A stretch of 24,554 nt of DNA from CALEUX01 sp037439945 (lineage in GTDB: Bacteria; Bacteroidota; Bacteroidia; Bacteroidales; Marinilabiliaceae), in NCBI GenBank assembly GCA_037439945.1, contig JBBIVA010000045.1, positions 1-24,554 of the forward strand. Reading direction: 5' to 3'. The stretch's first letter is position 1; every line of letters begins with the position of its first letter. The notes under the pieces were generated by a model. The model did not search any database. It was given only the letters and a program-made list of their open reading frames with translations, and was not told the origin of the DNA. Below, piece by piece: positions 8,037 to 15,753 of this stretch. A program made the position numbers and the translations under genes.

Positions 8037-8342
8037 ATGAATCAAAAAATAAGAATAAAACTAAAATCATACGATCACAATTTGGTTGATAAGTCAGCCG
8101 AAAAGATCGTAAAAACGGTAAAGAGTACAGGCGCCATTGTAAGTGGCCCAATTCCCTTACCAACACATAAAAGGGTATTTACCGTGTTACGCTCAACCTT
8201 CGTCAATAAAAAATCGCGTGAACAGTTTCAATTATCATCTTACAAAAGACTGATCGACATTTACAGTTCAACAGCAAAAACTATTGACGCTCTGATGAAA
8301 CTTGAACTTCCAAGCGGTGTGGAAGTTGAAATTAAAGTTTGA
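8037..8342 (+). CDS. rpsJ: 30S ribosomal protein S10 (uS10)
   Basis: 30S head protein; in many bacteria it also links NusG, NusB and the ribosome to RNA polymerase in antitermination. The 101-residue sequence has the family start IRIKLKSYDH and the LPTHKRVFTVLRS region, and ends in VEVEIKV. Only 22 nt separate it from fusA, so there is no room for the long leader through which L4 regulates the S10 operon in E. coli. Ends in TGA. Confidence 0.99.
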   Translation: MNQKIRIKLKSYDHNLVDKSAEKIVKTVKSTGAIVSGPIPLPTHKRVFTVLRSTFVNKKSREQFQLSSYKRLIDIYSSTAKTIDALMKLELPSGVEVEIKV

Positions 8343-8369
8343 TTAAAAATTTAGTAAATTACTTAAGCA

Positions 8370-8987
8370 ATGCCAGGATTAATTGGAAAAAAAATCGGAA
8401 TGACTTCCGTTTTCAGTGCCGAGGGTAAAAACATACCATGCACTGTTATCGAAGCTGGCCCTTGCGTCGTAACCCAAGTTAAAAAGCTCGAAACTGATGG
8501 CTATGAAGCTGTTCAATTGGCGTTCGACGAAAAAAGAGAGAAAAGTACTACCAAACCTATGAAAGGACACTTTCAAAAGGCTGGAGTTACTCCAAAGGCC
8601 AAGCTGGTTGAATTCAAGGAGTTTGAAAGTGAATACAAACTCGGTGATGTAATTACCGTTGAGCTGATTCAGGAAAATACCTTTGTTGATGTTAGTGGTA
8701 TATCAAAAGGAAAAGGTTTTCAAGGGGTTGTTAAACGTCATGGATTTGGCGGTGTTGGAGGACAAACCCACGGACAGCATAACAGAGGTCGTGCACCAGG
8801 CTCGGTTGGAGCATCTTCATTTCCATCGCGTGTATTTAAAGGCATGAGAATGGCCGGACGTACAGGTGGAGATAAAGTTAAGGTGGAAAATTTGAGAGTG
8901 ATAAAAGTGATTCCCGAAAGCAACCTGTTACTGATTAAAGGATCTGTTCCGGGCGCAAAAGGTTCATATCTAATTATTGAAAAGTAA
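8370..8987 (+). CDS. rplC: 50S ribosomal protein L3 (uL3)
   Basis: One of the first proteins to bind 23S rRNA; its long loop reaches toward the peptidyl transferase centre. The 205-residue protein starts MPGLIGKKIGMT and contains GFGGVGGQTHGQHNRGR followed by APGSVGASSFPSRVFKG. The glutamines around the site methylated by PrmB in E. coli (GSIGQNQ) are replaced by Ala and Ser, so that modification cannot occur here. The stop TAA shares its last A with the rplD start (TAATG), which suggests translational coupling. Confidence 0.99.
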   Translation: MPGLIGKKIGMTSVFSAEGKNIPCTVIEAGPCVVTQVKKLETDGYEAVQLAFDEKREKSTTKPMKGHFQKAGVTPKAKLVEFKEFESEYKLGDVITVELIQENTFVDVSGISKGKGFQGVVKRHGFGGVGGQTHGQHNRGRAPGSVGASSFPSRVFKGMRMAGRTGGDKVKVENLRVIKVIPESNLLLIKGSVPGAKGSYLIIEK

Positions 8988-9616
8988 TGGAACTGAACAT
9001 ACTAAACATACAAGGAAAAGAAACCGGACGCAAAGTTGAATTACCAGATTCAATTTTCGCTATAGTGCCCAATGAACATGCCATTTATCTGGATGTAAAA
9101 CAATACATGGCTAACAATCGTCAGGGAACTCACAAAGCCAAGGAGCGGAGTGAAATTGCCGGTAGCACACGTAAGATTAAAAAGCAAAAAGGAACTGGTA
9201 CTGCTCGTGCAGGAAGTTTAAAATCGCCTGTTTTTCGTGGTGGAGGCCGTATATTCGGACCAAAACCCCGCAACTACAACTTTAAACTTAACAAAAAGTT
9301 GAAACAGCTTGCCAGGTTGTCTGCTTTATCTTACAAAGCTAAAAACAATGCAATAGTGGTTATTGAAGACTTCTCCTTCGAAAAACCTAAAACAAAGGAA
9401 TTTCTTGCCATTAGGAAAAATCTTCAGGTAGAAGGTAAAAGATCTATGGTAGTTCTTAAAGACTATGATAAAAATATTTACTTGTCTTCCAGAAATATCC
9501 AGAAATCTGAAATAGCTGTTGCTTCCGATCTTAACACTTACAGTATAATGAAAGCTCATTCGCTGATTCTTACTGAAAGTTCAGTTGAACAGCTGGGTAA
9601 ACTTTTTAATGCATAA
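8987..9616 (+). CDS. rplD: 50S ribosomal protein L4 (uL4)
   Basis: Large-subunit protein with a globular body and a long basic loop lining the exit tunnel. At 209 residues it is normal. The tunnel loop is visible as TRKIKKQKGTGTARAGS and VFRGGGRIFGPKPRNY. In E. coli L4 also represses its own S10 operon, but no matching leader is visible before rpsJ. Its start overlaps the rplC stop by one base. Its own stop codon lies inside the Shine-Dalgarno sequence of rplW. Confidence 0.99.
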   Translation: MELNILNIQGKETGRKVELPDSIFAIVPNEHAIYLDVKQYMANNRQGTHKAKERSEIAGSTRKIKKQKGTGTARAGSLKSPVFRGGGRIFGPKPRNYNFKLNKKLKQLARLSALSYKAKNNAIVVIEDFSFEKPKTKEFLAIRKNLQVEGKRSMVVLKDYDKNIYLSSRNIQKSEIAVASDLNTYSIMKAHSLILTESSVEQLGKLFNA

Positions 9617-9622
9617 GGAGGT
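9614..9622 (+). promoter_or_regulatory. Strong Shine-Dalgarno site for rplW
   Basis: TAAGGAGGT is a full match to the bacterial anti-Shine-Dalgarno sequence, with 6 nt between GGAGG and the ATG at 9628. It includes the rplD stop codon. Nearly all other genes in the run have no such site, so this one stands out. Confidence 0.8.
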
Positions 9623-9627
9623 AAGTA

Positions 9628-9918
9628 ATGGAAGTTATAATTAAACCCATTGTCACTGAGAAAATGACAAAATTAGGGGATTCCCTTAATAAATATGGCT
9701 TTATTGTTAAAAAGGATGTTAATAAACTCCAAATCAAAAAAGCCATTGAAGAGATGTACAATGTTACAGTTGAAACAGTTAACACCATGCGTTATGGCGG
9801 AGAAGTAAAAACCCGTTATACAAAAGCAGGCGTTGTTACAGGCAGAACAAATGCCTGCAAAAAAGCAGTTGTAACACTTGCTGAAGGAAACAAAATTGAT
9901 TTTTATAGCAATATTTAA
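9628..9918 (+). CDS. rplW: 50S ribosomal protein L23 (uL23)
   Basis: Protein at the rim of the polypeptide exit tunnel, the docking site for trigger factor and SRP. The 96-residue length is typical. It begins EVIIKPIVTEKMT and has YGFIVKKDVNKLQIKKAIE and the extended VNTMRYGGEVKTRY loop. It is one of two genes in the run with a canonical Shine-Dalgarno sequence. rplB follows after 5 nt. Confidence 0.99.
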   Translation: MEVIIKPIVTEKMTKLGDSLNKYGFIVKKDVNKLQIKKAIEEMYNVTVETVNTMRYGGEVKTRYTKAGVVTGRTNACKKAVVTLAEGNKIDFYSNI

Positions 9919-9923
9919 TTGAA

Positions 9924-10748
9924 ATGGCAGTTAGAAAGCTAAAGCCCACAACACCAGGGCAGAGACACAAAATTATTGGAGCATTCGATTCGATTACATC
10001 AAGTGTTCCAGAAAAATCTTTATTGAGTCCGATTAAGAAAACTGGTGGCCGTAATTCATCTGGTAGGATGACTATGCGTTATATCGGTGGAGGACACAAA
10101 AGAAGATACAGAGTAATCGATTTCAAGAGGAATAAAGATGGTGTATTAGCTAAAGTTGACTCTATTCAGTATGATCCAAACAGAAGCGCAAGAATTGCCT
10201 TACTTGTTTATGCTGATGGAGAAAAACGTTACATTCTTGCTCCAAATGGTTTACAGGTTGGACAAGAGATTATTTCAGGAAGCGGTGTCGCTCCTGAAGT
10301 AGGAAATGCACTACCGCTTGGTGAAATTCCTTTAGGTACCGTTATTCATAATATTGAGCTTCGTCCCGGACAAGGAGGCAATATGGCCCGTAGCGCCGGT
10401 ACGTTTGCACAACTTGCTGCCCGTGAAGGTAATTACGTTGTATTACGCCTTCCTTCCGGTGAAACAAGAATGGTACTTACAACCTGTCGTGCAACTGTAG
10501 GGGCAGTTGGTAATTCTGACCATGGTTTGGAGAAATCAGGAAAAGCTGGTCGCACCAGATGGCTTGGACGTCGTCCAAGAGTTCGGGGTGTTGCCATGAA
10601 CCCTGTAGACCATCCAATGGGTGGTGGCGAAGGTAGAGCTTCCGGAGGTCATCCAAGGTCGAGAAAAGGTTTACTTGCAAAGGGTTACAAAACCCGTGCG
10701 CCCAAAAAAGGCTCAAATAAGTACATTCTTGAAAAGAGAAAAAAGTAA
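9924..10748 (+). CDS. rplB: 50S ribosomal protein L2 (uL2)
   Basis: Highly conserved 23S rRNA-binding protein needed for subunit association and peptidyl transferase assembly. The 274-residue length is normal. It has RMTMRYIGGGHKRRYR near the N-terminus, the IELRPGQGGNMARSAGT core, and RGVAMNPVDHPMGGGEG, which contains the conserved His tied to peptidyl transferase activity. The C-terminal tail is rich in Lys and Arg. Confidence 0.99.
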   Translation: MAVRKLKPTTPGQRHKIIGAFDSITSSVPEKSLLSPIKKTGGRNSSGRMTMRYIGGGHKRRYRVIDFKRNKDGVLAKVDSIQYDPNRSARIALLVYADGEKRYILAPNGLQVGQEIISGSGVAPEVGNALPLGEIPLGTVIHNIELRPGQGGNMARSAGTFAQLAAREGNYVVLRLPSGETRMVLTTCRATVGAVGNSDHGLEKSGKAGRTRWLGRRPRVRGVAMNPVDHPMGGGEGRASGGHPRSRKGLLAKGYKTRAPKKGSNKYILEKRKK

Positions 10749-10769
10749 CCGGTTAATTATTTTAGAGTT

Positions 10770-11039
10770 ATGAGCAGATCTTTAAAAAAAGGCCCTTATA
10801 TAAACTTCAAGCTGGAGAGCAAGGTTTTAACCATGAACGAATCCGGTAAAAAGTCAGTTATTAAAACCTGGGCCAGGGCATCAATGATTTCCCCTGAATT
10901 TGTAGGTCACACAATTGCTGTTCACAATGGCAATAAATTCATTCCTGTATATGTTACAGAAAATATGGTTGGCCATAAACTGGGTGAATTTGCCCCCACG
11001 CGGACATTCCGCGGTCATGCAGGCAACAAAAAACGTTAA
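10770..11039 (+). CDS. rpsS: 30S ribosomal protein S19 (uS19)
   Basis: 30S head protein that works with S13 near the A-site tRNA. The 89-residue protein opens with SRSLKKGPYI and has KTWARASMISPEFVGHTIAVHNG and GHKLGEFAPTRTFRGH, all standard for the family. It lies 21 nt after rplB and 33 nt before rplV. A/T-rich upstream sequence, no Shine-Dalgarno site. Confidence 0.99.
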   Translation: MSRSLKKGPYINFKLESKVLTMNESGKKSVIKTWARASMISPEFVGHTIAVHNGNKFIPVYVTENMVGHKLGEFAPTRTFRGHAGNKKR

Positions 11040-11072
11040 TGCCTGAAATGTTAATTTTTTAATGTAAAAAAA

Positions 11073-11489
11073 ATGGGTGCAAGAAAAAGAATAAAAGCAG
11101 AACAATTTAAGGAGGCCAGAAAAACCCAGGCTTTTGCCAAACTGCGTAATGTGCCAACATCACCTCGCAAAATGAGGTTGGTTGTTGACTTAATACGTGG
11201 GAAAGAAGTTAATCTGGCTTTAGATATCCTCAAGTTTACTACCAAGGAAGCATCACGTAACGTAGAAAAACTATTACTTTCAGCAATTGCTAACTGGAAA
11301 GATAAAAACGAAGGACAAAGGCTTGAAGATGCTGGTTTGTTTGTGAAAGAAGCCTATGTTGATTCAGGTCGGGTACTAAAAAGGCTTAGACCTGCGCCAC
11401 AGGGGCGTGCTCACCGAATACGCAAAAGATCAAATCATGTTACGATTTTAGTTGATAGTAAAGTTTCAAACGCTAATAAGGAAAATTAA
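11073..11489 (+). CDS. rplV: 50S ribosomal protein L22 (uL22)
   Basis: Binds several 23S rRNA domains; its beta-hairpin forms part of the exit-tunnel constriction with L4. At 138 residues it is longer than the 110 of E. coli, with the extra length mainly at the N-terminus and in the central part, as is usual in this phylum. The core RNVPTSPRKMRLVVDLIRG and the hairpin region RPAPQGRAHRIRKRSNH are clear. No deletion is seen in the hairpin tip where macrolide-resistance changes occur. Confidence 0.99.
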   Translation: MGARKRIKAEQFKEARKTQAFAKLRNVPTSPRKMRLVVDLIRGKEVNLALDILKFTTKEASRNVEKLLLSAIANWKDKNEGQRLEDAGLFVKEAYVDSGRVLKRLRPAPQGRAHRIRKRSNHVTILVDSKVSNANKEN

Positions 11490-11499
11490 AACGAGCCAG

Positions 11500-12228
11500 A
11501 TGGGACAAAAAGTTAATCCTATAAGTAACAGGTTAGGAATCATCAGAGGATGGGATTCTAACTGGTTTGGAGGAAAGAGTTATGGCGATAAGTTGCTGGA
11601 AGACTCAAAAATCCGCAAATATCTCAATGCTCGTCTGGCAAAAGCCAGTATTTCGCGCATTATTATCGAACGTACGCTTAAGCTTATTACAATAACAGTT
11701 TATACCGCCCGTCCAGGTATTATTATTGGAAAAGGCGGTCAGGAGGTTGATAAACTGAAAGAAGAACTTAAGAAGATAACCGATAAGGAAGTTCAAATTA
11801 ACATCTTTGAAATTAAAAGACCGGAGCTTGATGCCATGATTGTGGCCTATAATATTGCACGCCAACTGGAAGGTCGTATCGCCTACCGTCGCGCAATAAA
11901 AATGGCCATTGCATCAACTATGAGAATGGGTGCCGAAGGAATTAAAGTGCAAATCTCAGGTCGGTTGAACGGAGCTGAAATGGCCCGTTCAGAGATGTAT
12001 AAAGAAGGACGTACCCCACTTCATACCTTTAGGGCAGACATTGATTATGCCAGAAGTGAGGCACTTACAAAAACAGGGCTAATAGGGCTTAAAGTTTGGA
12101 TTTGCAAAGGTGAGGTTTATGGAAAACCTGATTTATCTCCAAATTTCGGGACCAAAGAAGCTACCGGAAATAGCCGTAAAAGTGCACCACACCAACAGGG
12201 TGGAGGTTTTAAGAAAAGAAAAAAGTAA
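11500..12228 (+). CDS. rpsC: 30S ribosomal protein S3 (uS3)
   Basis: Forms part of the mRNA entry channel with S4 and S5 and contributes to helicase activity. I chose ATG 11500 because the family begins MGQKVNPISNRLG; an upstream in-frame ATG at 11452 lies inside rplV and adds 16 unmatched residues. The product has 242 residues, with the KH-domain GKGG loop at 77-80 and a C-terminal domain containing SGRLNGAEMARSE. The tail ends in a Lys/Arg-rich stretch. It follows rplV after 10 nt. Confidence 0.98.
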   Translation: MGQKVNPISNRLGIIRGWDSNWFGGKSYGDKLLEDSKIRKYLNARLAKASISRIIIERTLKLITITVYTARPGIIIGKGGQEVDKLKEELKKITDKEVQINIFEIKRPELDAMIVAYNIARQLEGRIAYRRAIKMAIASTMRMGAEGIKVQISGRLNGAEMARSEMYKEGRTPLHTFRADIDYARSEALTKTGLIGLKVWICKGEVYGKPDLSPNFGTKEATGNSRKSAPHQQGGGFKKRKK

Positions 12229-12260
12229 TCGTTTGTTAACCGATAATCGAAAGCGAAACG

Positions 12261-12698
12261 ATGTTACAGCCAAAAAAAGTAAAATTCAGACGTCAACAAA
12301 AAGGAAAAATGAAGGGTATTGCCCAAAGAGGCCATGAACTCGCATTTGGATCTTTTGGAATTAAATCACTTCAAAGTAAGTGGATTACAGGCCGTCAAAT
12401 AGAAGCGGCAAGGATTGCCGTTACACGTTACATGCAACGTCAAGGTCAGATATGGATTCGTATCTTCCCAGATAAACCAATTACCAAAAAACCAGCCGAG
12501 GTTAGGATGGGTAAAGGAAAAGGTAGCCCTGAAGGGTTTGTTGCGCCAGTTACACCCGGACGCATAATTATTGAATGTGACGGCGTATCTTTTGAAGTTG
12601 CAAAAGAGGCCCTTCGCCTTGCTGCTCAAAAATTGCCAGTAACAACAAAATTTATTGTTAGAAGGGATTATGTTGAATCTTCAAATGCGTTAGGATGA
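12261..12698 (+). CDS. rplP: 50S ribosomal protein L16 (uL16)
   Basis: Late-assembly 50S protein that helps position A-site tRNA. The 145-residue length is typical. It begins MLQPKKVKFRRQQKG and contains FPDKPITKKPAEVRMGKGKG, which includes the arginine hydroxylated by the oxygenase RoxA in E. coli. The stop overlaps the next start as ATGA (4-nt overlap with rpmC), a sign of translational coupling. Confidence 0.99.
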   Translation: MLQPKKVKFRRQQKGKMKGIAQRGHELAFGSFGIKSLQSKWITGRQIEAARIAVTRYMQRQGQIWIRIFPDKPITKKPAEVRMGKGKGSPEGFVAPVTPGRIIIECDGVSFEVAKEALRLAAQKLPVTTKFIVRRDYVESSNALG

Positions 12699-12892
12699 AA
12701 ACTTCCGAAATAATAGAAATGACAATTAATGAGATTGAGGAGCGCATTGATGCCCAGCAACAGGAGTTAACTCGTATGACCCTCAACCACCACATTTCTC
12801 CATTGGAAAATCCAATGAAGATTAGACAAACACGTAAGAATATTGCGCGTCTGCTGACGATACTTCGTCAGAAACAATTAAATGAAAAATAA
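12695..12892 (+). CDS. rpmC: 50S ribosomal protein L29 (uL29)
   Basis: Small two-helix protein near the exit tunnel next to L23. The 65-residue length is normal. It has the family pattern of a helical hairpin with NPMKIRQTRKNIARLLTILR in the second helix. It overlaps rplP by 4 nt and precedes rpsQ by 8 nt. Confidence 0.98.
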   Translation: MKTSEIIEMTINEIEERIDAQQQELTRMTLNHHISPLENPMKIRQTRKNIARLLTILRQKQLNEK

Positions 12893-12900
12893 TTTTCATC

Positions 12901-13158
12901 ATGGAAACAAGAAATTTAAGAAAAGAACGGATTGGAATTGTGGTGAGTGAGAAAATGGATAAAACCATTGTTGTAAGTGTGGTTATTCGCGAGAAACACC
13001 CAATATATGGGAAATTCATGCAAAAAACAAAGAAATTTTATGCACACGATGAAACCAACAATGGTCATACCGGAGATACAGTGCGAATTATGGAAACTCG
13101 CCCACTGAGCAAAACCAAGCGTTGGAGATTAGTTGAAATCATTGAAAGAGCTAAGTAA
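12901..13158 (+). CDS. rpsQ: 30S ribosomal protein S17 (uS17)
   Basis: OB-fold protein that binds 16S rRNA in the lower body of the 30S subunit. The 85-residue sequence has RKERIGIVVSEKMDKTIVV at the start, HPIYGKF in the middle and ETRPLSKTKRWRLVEIIERA at the end. Only 2 nt separate it from rplN. Confidence 0.99.
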   Translation: METRNLRKERIGIVVSEKMDKTIVVSVVIREKHPIYGKFMQKTKKFYAHDETNNGHTGDTVRIMETRPLSKTKRWRLVEIIERAK

Positions 13159-13160
13159 TC

Positions 13161-13526
13161 ATGATACAGCAGGAATCCAGACTTATAGTTGCCGACAATA
13201 GCGGAGCCAAAGAAGTGCTTTGCATCCGTGTTCTTGGTGGAACAGGACGCAGATATGCATCAATAGGCGACCGTATTGTGGTATCAATAAAAAGCGCAGT
13301 ACCCTCTTCTGATATGAAAAAAGGAACTGTTAGTAAAGCCGTAGTGGTTCGTACCAAAAAAGAGATCAGAAGAGCAGATGGATCATACATCCGTTTTGAC
13401 GACAATGCCTGTGTACTTATCAATAATACCGGCGAAATGCGTGGAACCCGTATTTTCGGGCCAGTTGCAAGGGAATTACGTGACGGATACATGAAAATTG
13501 TATCATTAGCGCCTGAAGTGCTTTAA
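13161..13526 (+). CDS. rplN: 50S ribosomal protein L14 (uL14)
   Basis: Interface protein that forms an inter-subunit bridge and is the docking point of the silencing factor RsfS. The 121-residue protein starts MIQQESRLIVADNSGAKEV and contains AVVVRTKKEIRRADGSYIRFDDNA and the late GTRIFGPVARELR signature. Length and motifs are fully standard. Confidence 0.99.
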   Translation: MIQQESRLIVADNSGAKEVLCIRVLGGTGRRYASIGDRIVVSIKSAVPSSDMKKGTVSKAVVVRTKKEIRRADGSYIRFDDNACVLINNTGEMRGTRIFGPVARELRDGYMKIVSLAPEVL

Positions 13527-13546
13527 TCGATAAAGATTTATCAGCA

Positions 13547-13867
13547 ATGGGAAAATTACATATTAAAAAAGGAGACATAGTAATTGTTAATGCGGGAACC
13601 AGTAAAGGATCTGAAGGTAGAGTTCTTGAAGTATTCCCCAATAAACAACGTGCTATTGTTGAAGGCGTTAACATGGTTAGTAAACATACTAAACCAAACG
13701 CCGAAAACCCACAAGGTGGCATCGTTAAAAAAGAAGCCCCAATCCACATTTCCAATTTAAACCTTAAAGATCCTTCAACTGGTAAACCTACCAGAATTGG
13801 ACGCAGGGTTGCAGAAAATGGAAAACTTGTTCGTTATTCTAAAAAATCAGGGGAGGAGATCAAGTAA
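13547..13867 (+). CDS. rplX: 50S ribosomal protein L24 (uL24)
   Basis: Early 50S assembly initiator. The 106-residue sequence has a KOW motif near residues 5-30 (KKGDIVIVNAGTSKGSEGRV), the VNMVSKHTKP segment and a C-terminal part with PTRIGRR. Its stop shares one base with the rplE start (TAATG). A GGGGAGGAG stretch inside its last codons lies about 10 nt before rplE and might help recruit ribosomes, though the spacing is long. Confidence 0.99.
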   Translation: MGKLHIKKGDIVIVNAGTSKGSEGRVLEVFPNKQRAIVEGVNMVSKHTKPNAENPQGGIVKKEAPIHISNLNLKDPSTGKPTRIGRRVAENGKLVRYSKKSGEEIK

Positions 13868-14424
13868 TGAGCTATATACCTAATTTAAAAACACGATACA
13901 AAGATGAAATTGTATCAAACCTGGTTAAAGAATTTGGTTATACAAGCGTAATGCAGGTACCCAAATTAGAGAAAATAGTAATCAATCAGGGTGTTGGTGC
14001 AGCAGTTGCCGATAAAAAGATCATTGAAACATCTTTAAAAGAGCTGACCACAATTTCAGGACAAAAAGCTGTAGCATGTCTTTCTAAAAAAGATATTTCA
14101 AACTTTAAACTTAGAAAGAAAATGCCCATTGGCGCTCGTGTTACACTTCGCCATGATACTATGTATGAGTTTCTTGAAAGATTGGTGAAAGTAGCATTGC
14201 CACGTATTCGCGATTTCAAGGGAATTAACAGTAAACTTGATGGGCGGGGAAACTATACACTAGGAATTACAGAACAAATCATTTTTCCTGAAATAAATAT
14301 TGACAATGTGAGCAAGATTATGGGTATGAATATTACCTTTGTGACCTCCGGAAAAAATGATGAAGAAGCTTTTGCTTTACTTCGTGAGTTCGGGTTACCG
14401 TTTAAAAATTTAAAAAAGAATTAA
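13867..14424 (+). CDS. rplE: 50S ribosomal protein L5 (uL5)
   Basis: Binds 5S rRNA, forms the central protuberance and contacts P-site tRNA. The 185-residue length is normal. Recognisable parts are VMQVPKLEKIVINQGVG, FKLRKKMPIGARVTLR and DFKGINSKLDGRGNY. In E. coli the S8 operator overlaps the start of rplE; here rplE overlaps rplX by one base, and the structured gap of the spc block lies downstream, before rpsH. Confidence 0.99.
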   Translation: MSYIPNLKTRYKDEIVSNLVKEFGYTSVMQVPKLEKIVINQGVGAAVADKKIIETSLKELTTISGQKAVACLSKKDISNFKLRKKMPIGARVTLRHDTMYEFLERLVKVALPRIRDFKGINSKLDGRGNYTLGITEQIIFPEINIDNVSKIMGMNITFVTSGKNDEEAFALLREFGLPFKNLKKN

Positions 14425-14428
14425 TCAA

Positions 14429-14698
14429 ATGGCAAAAGAATCATTAAAAGCTCGAGAAGTTAAAAGAGCAAGGCTTATTGCCAAATATGCTGAGAAACGT
14501 GCCAAATTAAAAGCTGAAGGAGATTATATAGGTTTGCAAAACCTACCCAAAAATTCATCTCCCATAAGATTGCACAACCGTTGCAAACTTACAGGAAGGC
14601 CAAAAGGTTATATGAGACAGTTTGGTATTAGCAGGATTTGTTTCAGGGAAATGGCCGCGGCAGGTTTAATTCCTGGTGTTAAAAAAGCCAGTTGGTAG
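14429..14698 (+). CDS. rpsN: 30S ribosomal protein S14 (uS14), zinc-free form
   Basis: 30S head protein needed for late assembly. At 89 residues it is the long form. The short form of about 61 residues binds zinc through two CxxC pairs. Here two cysteines remain (in NRCKLTG and RICFRE), but there is no CxxC pair, so no zinc site can form. The typical PIRLHNRCKLTGRPKGYMR and FGISRICFREMAAAG segments are intact. It starts 4 nt after rplE. Confidence 0.98.
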   Translation: MAKESLKAREVKRARLIAKYAEKRAKLKAEGDYIGLQNLPKNSSPIRLHNRCKLTGRPKGYMRQFGISRICFREMAAAGLIPGVKKASW

Positions 14699-14769
14699 TT
14701 TATTGATTAGTTTACAAAGTGTTAAATATTGTTCCGGTTTATCGGAATCAATTTAATCTTAAATATATA
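14699..14769 (+). promoter_or_regulatory. Candidate S8 autoregulatory hairpin before rpsH
   Basis: This 71-nt gap is the third largest in the run. ATTG-TTCCG (14728-14736) pairs with CGGAA-T-CAAT (14743-14752) as a 9-bp stem with one bulged T and a 6-nt loop. GATTAG (14705-14710) can pair with TTAATC (14753-14758) as an outer helix with one wobble. The hairpin ends 17 nt before the rpsH ATG. S8 binds bulged helices in 16S rRNA and in its E. coli mRNA, but I did not match a specific S8 site here. Confidence 0.35.
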
Positions 14770-15165
14770 ATGACAGATCCAATTTCAGATTTTCTGACCA
14801 GAATCAGAAACGCCATTATGGCGAGACACAAGGTTGTTGAGGTTCCAGCCTCCAACCTGAAAAGGGAGATGACAAAAATCCTTTTTCAAAAAGGTTATAT
14901 CCTCAACTATAAGTTTATGGATGATAACAAACAGGGTATTATTAAAATAGCTTTAAAATACGATCCTGTTACAAAAGCATCGGCTATAAAAAGTTTAAGC
15001 CGTGTTTCAAGCCCCGGATTACGTAAATACACCGGCTATCGTGAGGTGCCCCGTGTTTTAAACGGATTAGGAATAGCAATTCTTTCAACTTCAAAAGGTG
15101 TTATTACCGATAAAGAAGCAAGAGTTGAAAAAGTAGGTGGTGAAGTATTGTGTTACGTTTATTAA
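14770..15165 (+). CDS. rpsH: 30S ribosomal protein S8 (uS8)
   Basis: Primary 16S rRNA binder of the central domain and, in E. coli, the translational repressor of the spc operon. I chose ATG 14770 because the family begins MTDPISDFLTRIRNA; an in-frame ATG at 14719 would add 17 residues with no match and would run through the hairpin. The product has 131 residues, with SSPGLRKYTGYREVPRVLNGLG and GIAILSTSKGVITDKEA, the RNA-binding C-terminal domain. Confidence 0.98.
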   Translation: MTDPISDFLTRIRNAIMARHKVVEVPASNLKREMTKILFQKGYILNYKFMDDNKQGIIKIALKYDPVTKASAIKSLSRVSSPGLRKYTGYREVPRVLNGLGIAILSTSKGVITDKEARVEKVGGEVLCYVY

Positions 15166-15166
15166 T

Positions 15167-15175
15167 AAAGGAGGT
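15167..15175 (+). promoter_or_regulatory. Strong Shine-Dalgarno site for rplF
   Basis: AAAGGAGGT lies two bases after the rpsH stop codon, with 6 nt between GGAGG and the ATG at 15181. Sequence and spacing are nearly the same as at rplW, and both are exceptional in this run. Confidence 0.8.
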
Positions 15176-15180
15176 TAGTC

Positions 15181-15732
15181 ATGTCAAGGATAGGAAAATT
15201 ACCCATCACCATACCTGCCGGAGTTAGTGTAACGGTTAAGGAAAACACTGTGACAGTTAAAGGGCCCAAAGGTGAACTGCATCAGGATATTCACCCCGAT
15301 ATTAAAGTTGAAATCGGTGGTAGCGAACTTCAGGTGTTTCGTCCAGGCGACGAGAGGGAACATCGCTCAATGCACGGATTATACCGCGCCTTAATAAATA
15401 ACATGGTAGTTGGAGTGTCACAAGGATATCAAAAAAAGATGGAACTTGTGGGAGTTGGTTACCGTGCTATTTCAAACGGACAAGTATTAGAATTATCACT
15501 TGGATATTCGCATGCCATTCATATACAACTTCCTCAGGAAATTAAAGTTGAGGCTGTAACCGACCGGAAAAGTAATCCGATTATAACACTTGAATCGATT
15601 GACAAACAGCTTTTAGGCCAGGTTTGCGCAAAGATTCGGTCATTAAGAAAGCCTGAACCATATAAAGGTAAAGGTATTCGGTTTGTGGGTGAAGTTATCA
15701 GGCGTAAAGCTGGTAAAAGCGCCAAAGTTTAA
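15181..15732 (+). CDS. rplF: 50S ribosomal protein L6 (uL6)
   Basis: Two-domain protein near the GTPase-associated region and the sarcin-ricin loop. The 183-residue length is normal. It begins SRIGKLPITIPAGV and has HGLYRALINNMVVGVSQGY in the first domain and EPYKGKGIRFVGEVIRRKAGK in the second. It is one of two genes here with a canonical Shine-Dalgarno sequence. Confidence 0.99.
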   Translation: MSRIGKLPITIPAGVSVTVKENTVTVKGPKGELHQDIHPDIKVEIGGSELQVFRPGDEREHRSMHGLYRALINNMVVGVSQGYQKKMELVGVGYRAISNGQVLELSLGYSHAIHIQLPQEIKVEAVTDRKSNPIITLESIDKQLLGQVCAKIRSLRKPEPYKGKGIRFVGEVIRRKAGKSAKV

Positions 15733-15753
15733 TCTGATTAATTTATTTGTGTT

